DNA of 64,000 bases from an uncultured Metabacillus sp. (GTDB taxonomy: Bacteria > Bacillota > Bacilli > Bacillales > Bacillaceae), in assembly GCF_947503125.1 (NCBI RefSeq), contig NZ_CANNCR010000001.1, forward strand, positions 1 to 64,000. Direction: 5' to 3'. Shown piece by piece: positions 1 through 9,428 of this stretch. The notes below the pieces were generated by a model. The model searched no databases. It was not told the DNA's origin and worked only from the letters and a program-made list of their open reading frames with translations. Numbering within the stretch: position 1 is the stretch's first letter; the number at the start of each line of letters is the position of its first letter. The position numbers and the translations under genes are program-made.

Positions 1-97
1 GCAAGTTTTTTGCATTTAAAGCCCTTAAATTCAAAGATTATTAACTTTTTTAATATAAAAGTTTTTACAATACGAAAAAGTAAAGGGGAGTTATAAT

Positions 98-970
98 ATG
101 AGAAAAACGGTTGGTTTTATTGGGCTTGGCGTCATGGGGAAAAGCATGGCCAAGCATCTTTTAAAAGGAGGATATCAGCTTAATGTTTTTACAAGAACGA
201 AAGAGAAGGCAGATGATCTTTTAAATGAAGGGGCAATATGGAAGGATTCAGTTCAAGAGCTTTCAACTGATAGCGATATTATTATTACGATGATCGGCTA
301 TCCAAAGGATGTCGAAGACGTTTATTTAGGCGAAAAAGGCATTATTGAATCTGCAAAGCCAGGTACATATGTTATTGACATGACAACATCACAGCCATCC
401 TTAGCAAAAAAAATCTATGAACGAGCAAAAGCCAAGGAAATCAATGCATTTGATGCACCAGTATCAGGCGGCGACATTGGTGCACAAGAAGCAAGGTTAG
501 CTATAATGGTTGGCGGTGATAAAAAAGCATTTGAAGAATGCTTACCGCTATTTGAGCTAATGGGACAAAATATTGTTTATCAAGGTGAAGCAGGTGCCGG
601 CCAGCATACAAAAATGTGTAATCAAATTGCGATTGCCTCAGGAATGATCGGTGTATGTGAAGCAATTGCTTATGCAGAAAAATCTGGTTTAGACCCTGCA
701 AATGTATTAAAGAGTATTTCCACTGGTGCAGCAGGAAGCTGGTCACTTAGCAATTTGGCACCAAGAATGCTTGCTGACAATTATGAACCAGGCTTTTTCG
801 TGAAACATTTTATTAAAGATATGGGAATTGCTCTCGAAGAATCGATGAATATGGACTTAAACACGCCAGGCCTGCAGCTTGCCCATAAGCTTTATGAACA
901 GCTAGCGGAGTTAGGGAATGAAAATTGCGGTACACAAGCGTTGATTAAACTATGGAAAGGTGAAAAATAA
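98..970 (+). CDS. ykwC: NAD(P)-dependent beta-hydroxyacid dehydrogenase (YkwC-like)
   Basis: This 290-residue protein belongs to the 3-hydroxyisobutyrate/6-phosphogluconate dehydrogenase family, soluble enzymes that oxidise beta-hydroxyacids with NAD(P). The N-terminus has the Rossmann signature GLGVMGKSMAKHL at residues 8-20. The substrate loop DAPVSGGDIGA lies near residues 119-129 and the catalytic-lysine motif GAGQHTKMCNQ near 167-177. The ATG at 98 follows AAAGGGGAG at 82-90. The gene sits before pbpH, as ykwC does in B. subtilis, which is why I use that name. The true substrate is unknown. A strong terminator separates it from pbpH, so it is probably transcribed alone. Confidence 0.88.
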   Translation: MRKTVGFIGLGVMGKSMAKHLLKGGYQLNVFTRTKEKADDLLNEGAIWKDSVQELSTDSDIIITMIGYPKDVEDVYLGEKGIIESAKPGTYVIDMTTSQPSLAKKIYERAKAKEINAFDAPVSGGDIGAQEARLAIMVGGDKKAFEECLPLFELMGQNIVYQGEAGAGQHTKMCNQIAIASGMIGVCEAIAYAEKSGLDPANVLKSISTGAAGSWSLSNLAPRMLADNYEPGFFVKHFIKDMGIALEESMNMDLNTPGLQLAHKLYEQLAELGNENCGTQALIKLWKGEK

Positions 971-1038
971 AGGGAAAATTTATAGATCATGCGGTCTGCT
1001 TTACTTATTAATGTTGAAGAGATCACCATAGAAATAAG

Positions 1039-1083
1039 CTGCAAATGAAGAGGAGTTGTCGCCTCTTCTTTTGCAGTTTTTTA
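1039..1083 (+). terminator. Rho-independent terminator after ykwC
   Basis: A long near-perfect stem (CTGCAAA/TTTGCAG arms continuing into GAAGAGG/CCTCTTC) is followed by a run of T residues. It lies about 70 bases after the ykwC stop. Confidence 0.85.
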
Positions 1084-1211
1084 CTTCACATTATTTTCAA
1101 ATTCCAAACCTATATCTTCACAAAGATTAGTGGTAAAATAATGGGTGGACCAAAACTGTAAATATAGATCTTTTGACATAAGCAGATCTTTTAGTAAAGG
1201 GGGAATTTGTA

Positions 1212-3299
1212 TTGACTGAACAAGGCGCGAATGCATCTGAACACCGAAAATTAAAAAAGTCGAGATACATTCGCATTAATGTATTTTTTTTCCTAGTGTT
1301 TGTATTGTTCGTTGCACTTATTGTACGGCTCGGTGTCGTTCAAATTGTCCAAGGTGAGGCATTTGCCAAAGAAGTGGCACGAACAGAATCAGATTATGCT
1401 AGTATGCCTGCACCAAGGGGGAAAATGTATGATCGCTATAATCGAGTAGTCGTTGACAACAAAAGTGTGCCTGCAATTACGTATACTGTTGATAAAACAA
1501 CAAAAGCAGAGGATAAAATAGCGACAGCTAAAAAGTTATCACAATATATAAGCTATGATGCGGCGTTTTTAGAGAAAGAGCTGAAGGAAAGAGATATAAA
1601 GGATTATTGGCTGGCTTCACATCCAGATGAAGCGAAAGAGCTGCTTTCAGAGAGTGAATTGGAGTTAGAATCATCTGAAACTTATCGATTACAGGTTGAA
1701 CGTGTTCCAGAAGAGGAAGTTGCTGCCATTAAAGCTAGCAGCCAAGAAAAAGAACTTGCCTATATCTACACTCGCTTTTCTTCAGGCTACCAATATGAGC
1801 CGCAAATCGTGAAATCAACGAATTTAACAGATGAAGAAGTTTCTATGGTTGCAGAGCATTTAGAAGAGCTTCCTGGCGTTGACGTTATTACGGATTGGGC
1901 CAGAGATTATCCGTATGAATCATTGAAAACCATTTTTGGCGGTATTAGTACTCCTGAACAAGGAATTCTTCAATCCAGGGAGGATTTTTATACGGCAAGA
2001 GGCTATGCCCGAAATGAACGAGTAGGGACGAGCTATCTTGAATACCAATACGAAGATTACTTAAATCCGCGTAAAGCAAAGATTGAATATATATCGGATA
2101 AAAGCGGGAACATTGTTTCTGAAGAAGTGGTTGATGAAGGACAAAGAGGTTATGATCTAAAGCTTTCATTTGACATGGAACTGCAAATGGAAGTAGAAAA
2201 AATTGTTGAGGAAGAACTTCGTAAAGCTAGTGCAAGCCACTTTTTGATGGACCGCGCGTTTGTTGTCATGATGGATCCATATCAAGGCGATGTATTAGCG
2301 ATGGTAGGGAAGCAGCTTAACCCAGAGAACCGCAGTGGTGAAATGCTTGATTTTGCTTATGGGACATTCGCAACTCAATATGAAGCAGGTTCAACAGTAA
2401 AAGGAGCAACCGTGCTTGCCGGTTATCAAGACGGGATGCCGATCGGCCAAGGATATTATGATACAACCCTTTATTTAAGGGGAACACCGCCAAAAGGCTC
2501 TTATAGAAATCTTGGATATATGACTGATTTAAGTGCATTAAAGCTATCATCTAACGTCTATATGTTCCATGTGGCGATGAGAATTGCTGACATCACATAT
2601 GTGAAAAATGGACCGTTTAATGCGACTTCAGAGGATTTCCAAAAGCTTCGTAATTATTTTGCTCAATTTGGTTTAGGGGTGGCAACTGGTATTGATTTAC
2701 CACAGGAGTCTTCAGGTTTAATCAGTACACCAGATTCAGCCGGTAAGCTTTTGGATATTGCGATCGGACAATTTGATACGTATACACCGCTTCAAATGGC
2801 TCAATATGTTTCGGTTATTGCCAATGGAGGGTATCGTGTACAGCCCCGTATTGTTACCAGTATCCATGCACCTGTTGAGGAAAATGAAATAGGACCAATT
2901 GTTGTTGATAAAGAACCGAATATTTTAAATCGCGTTAACAATACAACAGAAGAAATTGAACGGGTACAACAAGGGTTTAAGCTTGTTGTCACATCAGGAA
3001 CAGCTTCTGCCTATATCGATTATGATGTGGCTGGTAAAACTGGTACATCACAAACCCTTTATTATGGTCCTAAACGTGAATATTGGGGAAGAAAAACAAA
3101 TAACTTAAACTTCGTTGGCTATTATCCATCTGAAAACCCACAGGTTGCCTTTAGTGTTGTTGTCCCTTGGGCTAGTGATGATAGTGATCCCGTCAATAAG
3201 CATATTGCAAATCGAATTGTAAAAGCTTATATGGATCTTCAAGAAAAATATGTTACAACAACAGAAATTAATACAGACAGTAAAAAAGAAGAGGAATAA
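1212..3299 (+). CDS. pbpH: Class B penicillin-binding protein (PbpH/PbpA type transpeptidase)
   Basis: This 695-residue D,D-transpeptidase crosslinks peptidoglycan during lateral wall growth. It has a short cytoplasmic N-terminus, one membrane anchor at about residues 24-46, a PBP dimer/pedestal region, then the transpeptidase domain. The three active-site motifs are visible: STVK with the acylated serine at residue 394, SSN at 446-448 and KTG at 609-611. The start is a TTG at 1212 placed 8 bases after AAAGGGGG. Length matches B. subtilis PbpH and PbpA (about 700 residues), and the position after ykwC and before kinA fits pbpH. The stop codon lies inside its own terminator hairpin. Confidence 0.9.
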   Translation: MTEQGANASEHRKLKKSRYIRINVFFFLVFVLFVALIVRLGVVQIVQGEAFAKEVARTESDYASMPAPRGKMYDRYNRVVVDNKSVPAITYTVDKTTKAEDKIATAKKLSQYISYDAAFLEKELKERDIKDYWLASHPDEAKELLSESELELESSETYRLQVERVPEEEVAAIKASSQEKELAYIYTRFSSGYQYEPQIVKSTNLTDEEVSMVAEHLEELPGVDVITDWARDYPYESLKTIFGGISTPEQGILQSREDFYTARGYARNERVGTSYLEYQYEDYLNPRKAKIEYISDKSGNIVSEEVVDEGQRGYDLKLSFDMELQMEVEKIVEEELRKASASHFLMDRAFVVMMDPYQGDVLAMVGKQLNPENRSGEMLDFAYGTFATQYEAGSTVKGATVLAGYQDGMPIGQGYYDTTLYLRGTPPKGSYRNLGYMTDLSALKLSSNVYMFHVAMRIADITYVKNGPFNATSEDFQKLRNYFAQFGLGVATGIDLPQESSGLISTPDSAGKLLDIAIGQFDTYTPLQMAQYVSVIANGGYRVQPRIVTSIHAPVEENEIGPIVVDKEPNILNRVNNTTEEIERVQQGFKLVVTSGTASAYIDYDVAGKTGTSQTLYYGPKREYWGRKTNNLNFVGYYPSENPQVAFSVVVPWASDDSDPVNKHIANRIVKAYMDLQEKYVTTTEINTDSKKEEE

Positions 3300-3321
3300 T
3301 AACCTCTTCTTTTTTACTGTG
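3277..3321 (+). terminator. Terminator overlapping the pbpH stop codon
   Basis: The coding tail of pbpH forms the left arm (ACAGTAAAAAAGAAGAGG) of an 18-base inverted repeat, and its complement follows the stop codon. A- and T-rich flanks could let it work in both directions. Confidence 0.8.
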
Positions 3322-3385
3322 CGCTACATAATTCCCTGATTTTTTCACAAAATACTCATGAGGTCTATAAAGAGGAGTGAAGAAG

Positions 3386-3568
3386 ATGGCGAAACGTACT
3401 AAGAAAAATGATCCACAGCAAAAAAACAAAAAAGGCTTTGACTCAAGTGCTATTGATTCAGAATTCAGCCATGAAATGGGCAGTGCAGCAACAAATAAAA
3501 TTCATCATGATAAAGCGAAAAAAGTAAAAGCAGCCAAAAATAACGGTGAATATAAAGGAAGCCATTAA
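3386..3568 (+). CDS. Small lysine-rich protein of unknown function
   Basis: This encodes 60 residues, rich in lysine and asparagine, with no membrane segment and no cysteine. The ATG at 3386 is preferred over an upstream GTG at 3377 because AGAGGAG at 3371-3377 is correctly spaced to the ATG and the GTG would overlap it. Composition resembles the small basic proteins packed into Bacillus spores, and the middle part (DSEFSHEMG) recalls the YfhD/small spore protein type, but I cannot assign a family. A terminator follows immediately, so it is a single-gene unit. Confidence 0.6.
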   Translation: MAKRTKKNDPQQKNKKGFDSSAIDSEFSHEMGSAATNKIHHDKAKKVKAAKNNGEYKGSH

Positions 3569-3591
3569 GAGACCTGGTGTCTCTTTTTTTA
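3567..3591 (+). terminator. Terminator after the small lysine-rich gene
   Basis: AAGAGAC and GTCTCTT form a 7-bp stem with a 5-base loop, followed by six or more T residues. Confidence 0.85.
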
Positions 3592-3608
3592 AAATTTAAG
3601 AAAGTTTT

Positions 3609-3731
3609 AGTGTCTAGCTCCAGCGCCTAGCCCCTCTAGGGTCTAGCCACTCATGAATTGAAGGCAAAGAACGCCTTCTATTCATGTGCGTCTTATTTGC
3701 CCTAGGCTGATCAAGGCGCTTGCGCTTTTCT
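3609..3731 (+). repeat. Intergenic palindromic repeat, family A, copy 1
   Basis: This is a full-length copy of an approximately 120-bp repeat that starts TGTCTAGCTCCAGCGCCTAG and ends with GCGCTTGCGCTTTTC. It contains an inner inverted repeat (CATGAAT-GAAGGC against GCCTTCTATTCATG) and an outer one (AGCGCC..AGCC against GGCT..AAGGCGCT), so the transcript could fold into a two-stage hairpin. Further copies are at 12313, 20382 and 23993, all in the same orientation. Confidence 0.85.
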
Positions 3732-3858
3732 TATGGAAAAACAGTTTCTTTTTAAAAAAGGGTACAGGGCAGCAAGCAGCGAATACATAAAGTAATGAAC
3801 GAATAGAATATCAAAAAGATGATCTTGATTGTGTACTAATAAGAGGAGGACGAAAAAA

Positions 3859-5475
3859 ATGAAAAATCCTAAACATTGGTTGGCAACGTATCCTGTACAT
3901 GTCCCAAATGAAGTGGAAATACCTCCTATTTCTGTTCCGGAAATGCTTCATAAAACAGTTGAACTTTTTGGAGAGCATGAAGCGGTCTCTTTCTATGGAA
4001 ACAGCTACACATATAATGAGATTGCAAGATTGGTAGGTGAATTTGCATCTTCTCTGCAGCAGGCAGGGGTACAAAAGGGTGACCGAGTTGCAATCATGCT
4101 GCCAAATTGCCCGCAGTATTTGGTTTCCTTTTATGGTGCATTGACAGCAGGAGCAATTGTTACTCAAGTAAACCCAATGCTTGTTGAAAGAGAGCTGGAA
4201 TATTTGTTAAATGATTGTGAAGCTGAAACAATCGTATTATTACATGCACTCTACCCAAGATTAAAAGCGATTCAAATTAAAACAAGCATTAAAAATATTA
4301 TTACTGTAAGTCTCCAATCTCCCGTGACAAATCAACTAGAGGATGATACATTTGAGAGCTTCCTAACAAGACAAAATGGGCAAGTTCATCCGATTGAATG
4401 TGAACCAGAGCATGATATTGCTGTTCTTCAATATACTGGCGGGACGACAGGCCGGGCAAAAGGGGCAATGCTCACACATCGTAATATCGTCGCAAATGCG
4501 GTTCAAACCTATCAATTTTTTAAAGAGGAAATAGAGAAAGGTCAAGAAAAATGCTTAACTGTTCTTCCACTTTTCCATGTTTTTGGAATGTCTGCCTGCA
4601 TGAATCTCTCCATTTATTGTGGATATTCGATGATCATGCTGCCAAGATTTGATCTTGAGGAGGTGCTTGAAACGATCAAACGCGAGCAGCCATCACTCTT
4701 TCCTGGTGTCCCAACGATGTATATGGCGATTACTAGTCATCCGAGGGCGGAGGAATATGGGATTGAATCAATTCGACTTTGTAATAGCGGTAGTGCTCCG
4801 ATGCCTCTCGAGCTTTTAAGGGAGTTTGAATGGAAGACAGGTGCCAAGATTCTAGAGGGATATGGTCTTTCAGAAGCCTCGCCATCCACACATTGCAATC
4901 CTGCCTTTGCTGAAAGAAAACCTGGTACTGTTGGAATAGGTCTGCCAGAGACAGAATACAAAATAGTTGATGTTGCAACAGGAACACAGGAAGTACCGCC
5001 TGGTAGACTAGGTGAGCTCATCATAAGAGGACCACAAGTGATGAAAGGTTATTGGAATATGATTGAGGAAACCGCTGCAACTCTTCGTGACGGATGGCTC
5101 TTTACAGGAGATATTGCAAGAATGGATAAGGAAGGATATGTATCGATAGTTGATCGTAAAAAGGATCTTATTATTGCAAGCGGTTACAATGTTTATCCTC
5201 GTGAAATTGAGGAGGTTCTATATGAACATCCTTCCGTACAGGAAGCTGTTGTTATCGGGATTCAAGATGATTATCGAGGGGAAACGGTTAAGGCATTCAT
5301 TGTCCAAAGACCTGGAAATACAGCAGATCCTGATGAAATCAAAGGTTTTTGCCGTCAGCACCTAGCTGCTTTTAAAGTCCCGGAAATTGTTGAATTCAGA
5401 GAAGAACTTCCAAAAACAAACGTAGGTAAAATTTTACGCAGAGTACTACGGGAAGAGAGCATAAAAAAACAGTAA
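3859..5475 (+). CDS. Long-chain acyl-CoA synthetase (AMP-forming, FadD-like)
   Basis: This 538-residue member of the ANL adenylating superfamily activates a fatty acid with ATP and CoA. Visible motifs are the P-loop-like YTGGTTGRAKGAMLTH, the GYGLSEASP core motif, the TGD aspartate motif, the hinge region DRKKDLIIASGYNVYP, and the C-terminal catalytic-lysine region KTNVGKILRR. ATG 3859 follows AAGAGGAGG at 3841-3849; an upstream in-frame TTG has no ribosome site. It lies between pbpH and kinA, where B. subtilis has no such gene, so it is a lineage-specific insertion. I found no convincing FadR box upstream. Substrate chain length cannot be read from the sequence. Confidence 0.88.
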   Translation: MKNPKHWLATYPVHVPNEVEIPPISVPEMLHKTVELFGEHEAVSFYGNSYTYNEIARLVGEFASSLQQAGVQKGDRVAIMLPNCPQYLVSFYGALTAGAIVTQVNPMLVERELEYLLNDCEAETIVLLHALYPRLKAIQIKTSIKNIITVSLQSPVTNQLEDDTFESFLTRQNGQVHPIECEPEHDIAVLQYTGGTTGRAKGAMLTHRNIVANAVQTYQFFKEEIEKGQEKCLTVLPLFHVFGMSACMNLSIYCGYSMIMLPRFDLEEVLETIKREQPSLFPGVPTMYMAITSHPRAEEYGIESIRLCNSGSAPMPLELLREFEWKTGAKILEGYGLSEASPSTHCNPAFAERKPGTVGIGLPETEYKIVDVATGTQEVPPGRLGELIIRGPQVMKGYWNMIEETAATLRDGWLFTGDIARMDKEGYVSIVDRKKDLIIASGYNVYPREIEEVLYEHPSVQEAVVIGIQDDYRGETVKAFIVQRPGNTADPDEIKGFCRQHLAAFKVPEIVEFREELPKTNVGKILRRVLREESIKKQ

Positions 5476-5530
5476 TTTAAGTAATAAAAATAAAAGTTGA
5501 TGACATTTTCTAAAGAAAATGTTGTAAAAG

Positions 5531-5557
5531 AAAAAGTCGGTATGAACCGGCTTTTTT
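5531..5557 (+). terminator. Terminator after the acyl-CoA synthetase
   Basis: AAAAAGTCGG and CCGGCTTTTT pair over 10 bp around TATGAA, with the T-tract in the right arm. Confidence 0.85.
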
Positions 5558-5648
5558 CCTATTATTTGAACAGTGTATTGACAAAAGGGGATAACAACGT
5601 AAACTTATAATATCTTTAATGCTTTTTGAATACGTGAATTACCTAAAA

Positions 5649-5678
5649 AAAGGATTTTTATAAATTGGAATAGAATAG
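5649..5678 (+). promoter_or_regulatory. Sigma-H-type promoter upstream of kinA
   Basis: AAAGGATTT is followed after 12 bases by ATAGAATAG. This matches the Bacillus sigma-H consensus (RnAGGAwww, 11-12 bases, RnnGAATww) except for the last base. It is about 140 bases upstream of the kinA start. B. subtilis kinA is a known sigma-H gene, which supports the call. Confidence 0.6.
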
Positions 5679-5818
5679 TATAAAAAGTAGAAAATTCATT
5701 ATGTTCATCATGTCACGATCTAGTATTAAAAAATGATTTATTTTTTAGTACTATTAATTGTTTTCTATAAATCCTGCTTTTTCATTAGTGAAGAGGTCAT
5801 AACTTAGGAGGAGATGCT

Positions 5819-7639
5819 ATGGATCATAATGCAACAAATGTTCATACAGTTATACAAGATGTCGAGGTATATGCTGTAGTTTCTTCAAATGGGCGCTTCC
5901 AATATATTTCTTCAAACTCTACTGAACTGATCGGTTATTCATATGATGATTTAATTGGTAAATATATGAAGGATTTTATACATAGTGAGGATCTATTCTT
6001 AATAGAAAGTTATTTTTTTAACGAGCACCACCTACACCCATGTACATTTCGCTTTATGCATAAAAAAGGGTTCTATGTATGGTTTCAGGCAACAGTAGAT
6101 TTCATTAGAAGTACAGTATCAAAGCAAGGGCAGGATATCGTTCTAAAAATTAGAGTGCTTGACACCTACAATGTTATGATTGAACAATCGATAGAAAATG
6201 ATAAGAACAGTCAGGATTATACCATTGGTCAAGTGGATGGCGATCTTTTACTCGACGATTTGCCAAGTCCGCTATATATCTCTCATCTAGGGAAAATCGT
6301 TTATGTAAATAAAGCTTTTATGGAGTTACTTGGAGCAAACTCTAAAGCACAATTAATCGGAAAACACACAGTAGATTTCATTGATAATAGTTATCATGAG
6401 GTTGTGAAAAATAGAATTAAAAGGCTCCATACTGGTGAAAAAATTGGAATAATAGAACAAACGTGGAGCAGACTTGACGGCATTGAAATTAATGTCGAAG
6501 TAACTGCTAATCTTACAACCTTCAAAGGGGAAAAGGTTGAATTAATCGTATTAACAGACATTTCTTCAAGAAGAAACTTTCAAAAAATACTCCAAAAAAG
6601 CAGGGAGCGTTATCAACGGCTTATCGACAATTCGATTGATACCATCGGTGTAATCCATCAAGATAAATGGGTTTTTATTAATGAATCAGGAGTAAAGCTA
6701 TTTGAAGCTGGAGATTATCCTGAAATGTTGGGGAAAAACATCTATGAACATTTACACCCGAATGATCATCAAAAAATGAAGGAATCATTAGAAAATATTC
6801 TGTCAGGTAAATCAGAAGTAAACGTAACGAACCAATCGTGGGTTATTTCTAAGGAAAAAACCATTTATTCAGAAATGGTTTGCATTCCAACAACGTATTT
6901 TGGTGAACTGGCAGTTCAAGTCATATTGCGCGATATTTCAGACCGCAAAAAAACAGAAGAATTAATGCTGCGTTCAGAAAAACTATCAATTGCTGGCCAG
7001 TTAGCTGCGGGAATTGCGCATGAAATACGAAATCCTTTAACGGCAATTAAGGGATTCTTGCAAATCATGCATCCTGAATTTAAAAATCACGCGCAATATT
7101 TTCAAATTATCTTTTCAGAATTAAATCGTATAGAAATGATTTTAAGCGAATTGCTAGTGCTTGCTAAACCTCAAGAAACACAATTCAGGAAAACCAATTT
7201 GGTCACATTGATTCAGGATGTAGCGATGCTTTTAGAAACACAGGCTAATCTAAACAGTGTTTCAATTCTACAAAAACATGAATATGCGAAATTGCTGATT
7301 AATTGTGATCAAAATCAGCTTAAACAGGTGTTTATCAATTTATTTAAAAATGCAATCGATGCAATGCCAAAAGGTGGAAAAGTAACAGTTCAAACAAAAA
7401 GAACGGAGGATAAAATTCGTATCATCGTTCAGGACGAAGGAGAAGGAATTCCTGCAGAGCTGATTGACCGATTAGGTGAGCCATTCTTAACAACAAAAGA
7501 AAAAGGAAATGGACTTGGTCTAATGATTACCTACAAAATTATTGAGGATCATAATGGGAGTATTACTGTTGAAAGTACAGTGGGGAAGGGCAGTACTTTT
7601 ACGGTTGAAATGCCATCTGGTGATTTTTTAGGAGAATGA
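5819..7639 (+). CDS. kinA: Sporulation sensor histidine kinase KinA-like
   Basis: This 606-residue soluble kinase has three PAS domains (about 12-115, 145-255 and 265-385), a dimerisation/phosphotransfer domain and a HATPase domain. The H-box AAGIAHEIRNPLTAIKGF places the phosphorylated histidine at residue 401. The N-box (FINLFKNAIDAMPKGG), G1 (DEGEGIP) and G2 (GNGLGL) motifs are intact. In B. subtilis KinA starts the Spo0F-Spo0B-Spo0A phosphorelay. Length equals B. subtilis KinA, and the patA and pbpH neighbours match. It lacks membrane segments, unlike KinB. AGGAGGAG precedes ATG 5819, and a sigma-H-like promoter lies at 5649-5678. Among the Bacillus sporulation kinases, synteny favours KinA over KinE. 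Confidence 0.9.
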   Translation: MDHNATNVHTVIQDVEVYAVVSSNGRFQYISSNSTELIGYSYDDLIGKYMKDFIHSEDLFLIESYFFNEHHLHPCTFRFMHKKGFYVWFQATVDFIRSTVSKQGQDIVLKIRVLDTYNVMIEQSIENDKNSQDYTIGQVDGDLLLDDLPSPLYISHLGKIVYVNKAFMELLGANSKAQLIGKHTVDFIDNSYHEVVKNRIKRLHTGEKIGIIEQTWSRLDGIEINVEVTANLTTFKGEKVELIVLTDISSRRNFQKILQKSRERYQRLIDNSIDTIGVIHQDKWVFINESGVKLFEAGDYPEMLGKNIYEHLHPNDHQKMKESLENILSGKSEVNVTNQSWVISKEKTIYSEMVCIPTTYFGELAVQVILRDISDRKKTEELMLRSEKLSIAGQLAAGIAHEIRNPLTAIKGFLQIMHPEFKNHAQYFQIIFSELNRIEMILSELLVLAKPQETQFRKTNLVTLIQDVAMLLETQANLNSVSILQKHEYAKLLINCDQNQLKQVFINLFKNAIDAMPKGGKVTVQTKRTEDKIRIIVQDEGEGIPAELIDRLGEPFLTTKEKGNGLGLMITYKIIEDHNGSITVESTVGKGSTFTVEMPSGDFLGE

Positions 7640-7656
7640 AGTCGTTTAACTAAAAA

Positions 7657-7680
7657 CAACGGCTTATTCGCCGTTGCTTT
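7657..7680. terminator. Bidirectional terminator between kinA and patA
   Basis: CAACGGC and GCCGTTG flank TTATTC. T-rich and A-rich sides lie between two convergent genes. Confidence 0.75.
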
Positions 7681-7690
7681 AGAAGTGGTA

Positions 7691-8839
7691 TCATTCATTT
7701 TTCACATAGCTTTCAATACGATCCATCGCTTCCTTTAAACGTTCCATTGAATAGGCATAGGATAGACGAACATACCCTTCCCCATATTTGGAAAAGGCAC
7801 TGCCAGGTACTAATGCAACACCAGCTTTTTCTACTAGTGACAGGGCAAAATCAAAGGAAGTTTGATTAAATCTTTTTATAGAGGGAAATAAATAGAAAGC
7901 TCCGTCAGGTTTTACGACATCAAATCCCATATTCACCAAACGGTTATATACGTATTCTAATCGATCTTGATAGGAGTCTTTCATCGTTTTAGCATCATCA
8001 AAACCTGCAGTAAGAGCTTCATATGCTGCCTTTTGGGATACTGATGATGCACATGACACATTATATTGATGTACCTTAATTAAGTGCTTTGTAACAGCAG
8101 CTGGAGCAAATAATAAGCCAACACGCCAACCTGTCATACTGTGCGACTTTGATAATCCGTTGATAACAATCGTTTGCTCCCTTATGTAACGGGCTATTGA
8201 TCGATGTTGTTTTCTGTAAACAAGCTCACTATAAATTTCATCAGATAAAATAAATATATCTTTCCCTTTGACTAATTCTGCGATTGCTTGTAACTCATCA
8301 TCCTCCAAAGTTACACCTGTAGGATTAGAAGGATAAGGAAGAACGATGCATCGTGTTTTTTCTGTGATAAATGGAGTAAGCAGCTCGGCAGTTAATTTAA
8401 ATTTATTTTCAGTCGTATCGACATAAATAGGAGTGCCTCCGGCAAGTTTAATCAACGGTTCATAACCAGGATAAACAGGGCTAGGTAAAATAACTTCACT
8501 ACCTTCTTCTAATAATGTTCTAAAGGTGCAATCTATTGCTTGGCTAGCGCCAACAGTTACAATTACTTCATCTTCCGGAGAGTAATTTAAATCATATTTT
8601 TTTCGTAAATACTCGCTCGCTGCTTCGCGAAGTTCAATAAATCCTGCATTATAAGTATATGTAGTGTAATTTTGTTCAATTGCTGCAATCCCAGCATCTT
8701 TAACATGCTGTGGAGTATCAAAATCAGGTTGACCGATTGTAAGGGATATGACGTCTTCATAATTTGCGACCATGTTAAAGAACTTCCTAATCCCTGAAAG
8801 CTCAATTTGTCTTACTTTTGAATTTACTAAATGCTCCAT
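7691..8839 (-). CDS. patA: Aminotransferase A (N-acetyl-LL-diaminopimelate aminotransferase)
   Basis: This 382-residue class I/II PLP aminotransferase has the PLP-lysine motif INGLSKSHSMTGWRVG and the substrate motifs YPSNPTG and GAFYLFP. In B. subtilis PatA acts in the acetylated diaminopimelate branch of lysine biosynthesis, between DapH and DapL; both partners are encoded in this window at 30956 and 31811. The start at 8839 follows a perfect AGGAGG four bases upstream. A longer reading to 8926 would need codons before that ribosome site and is unlikely. It is convergent with kinA, as in B. subtilis. Confidence 0.9.
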   Translation of the reverse strand: MEHLVNSKVRQIELSGIRKFFNMVANYEDVISLTIGQPDFDTPQHVKDAGIAAIEQNYTTYTYNAGFIELREAASEYLRKKYDLNYSPEDEVIVTVGASQAIDCTFRTLLEEGSEVILPSPVYPGYEPLIKLAGGTPIYVDTTENKFKLTAELLTPFITEKTRCIVLPYPSNPTGVTLEDDELQAIAELVKGKDIFILSDEIYSELVYRKQHRSIARYIREQTIVINGLSKSHSMTGWRVGLLFAPAAVTKHLIKVHQYNVSCASSVSQKAAYEALTAGFDDAKTMKDSYQDRLEYVYNRLVNMGFDVVKPDGAFYLFPSIKRFNQTSFDFALSLVEKAGVALVPGSAFSKYGEGYVRLSYAYSMERLKEAMDRIESYVKNE

Positions 8840-9107
8840 TTTAACCTCCTCGTGGAATAAGACTCCACATCGAACATGGTAGAAAAGCTTTGCCAAGTAG
8901 CCAAAAAACCTCATAGCTACATTCAAATACCTTTCAAAAAATAATATATAGGTGTTATTTTACCATTTTTGATTTTGTTGTCATCTTATTTCTGCTTTTA
9001 AAGGAAAAAATACAAGTATATGGCTGCTACCGACATAAATCAATAATAGTCAACGAATATATTTACCTGTCAAACTTTTTGATCAATCCATGAAAGAGGT
9101 GGAAAAG

Positions 9108-9287
9108 ATGATCGCTGAAAAAGAATTGCTTACAAAAGAAGAGCTAGAAATTGTTACAAAATTAGAAGCTGAAATGATGTACGCACTTACACTTTCACAT
9201 ATGAACTTTTATAAAAATGAAATTCAAACCATTATCTCCCAAGCGAAAAGACGCCATCAATTTTTAAGTGGATTTTCAAAAGTTTAG
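9108..9287 (+). CDS. Small hypothetical protein (59 residues)
   Basis: This encodes a short, charged, probably helical protein with no membrane segment or cysteine. An in-frame ATG at 9090 exists, but AGAGGTGG at 9095-9102 fits only the ATG at 9108. The alternating charged and leucine residues of the first half suggest an amphipathic helix. I do not recognise a family. It stands alone between patA and the SASP gene and shares the following convergent terminator. Confidence 0.55.
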   Translation: MIAEKELLTKEELEIVTKLEAEMMYALTLSHMNFYKNEIQTIISQAKRRHQFLSGFSKV

Positions 9288-9369
9288 GGTTTTACTGCTT
9301 GTTGTAGCAAATTAAAGTAATCGATCATTTACTGATTGCTTTAAGTGTCATTTGTCCTATAATTAATAA

Positions 9370-9407
9370 GGGTATCTAAAAAGTAAACATACTTTTTAGA
9401 CACCCCC
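9370..9407. terminator. Bidirectional terminator before the SASP gene end
   Basis: TCTAAAAAGTA and TACTTTTTAGA form an 11-bp stem extended by GGGT/ACCC. It lies between two convergent small genes and can serve both. Confidence 0.75.
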
Positions 9408-9428
9408 ATTATTTTTATCCCAATATAT

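Noticed and set aside
3770-3858. Possible FadR box (AATGAACGAATAG) before the acyl-CoA ligase
   Set aside because: Too many mismatches and no palindromic partner, in contrast to the perfect site at fadH.
3811-4167. Minus-strand frame at the beginning of the acyl-CoA ligase
   Set aside because: It is a shadow of a well-supported enzyme gene, with no ribosome site.
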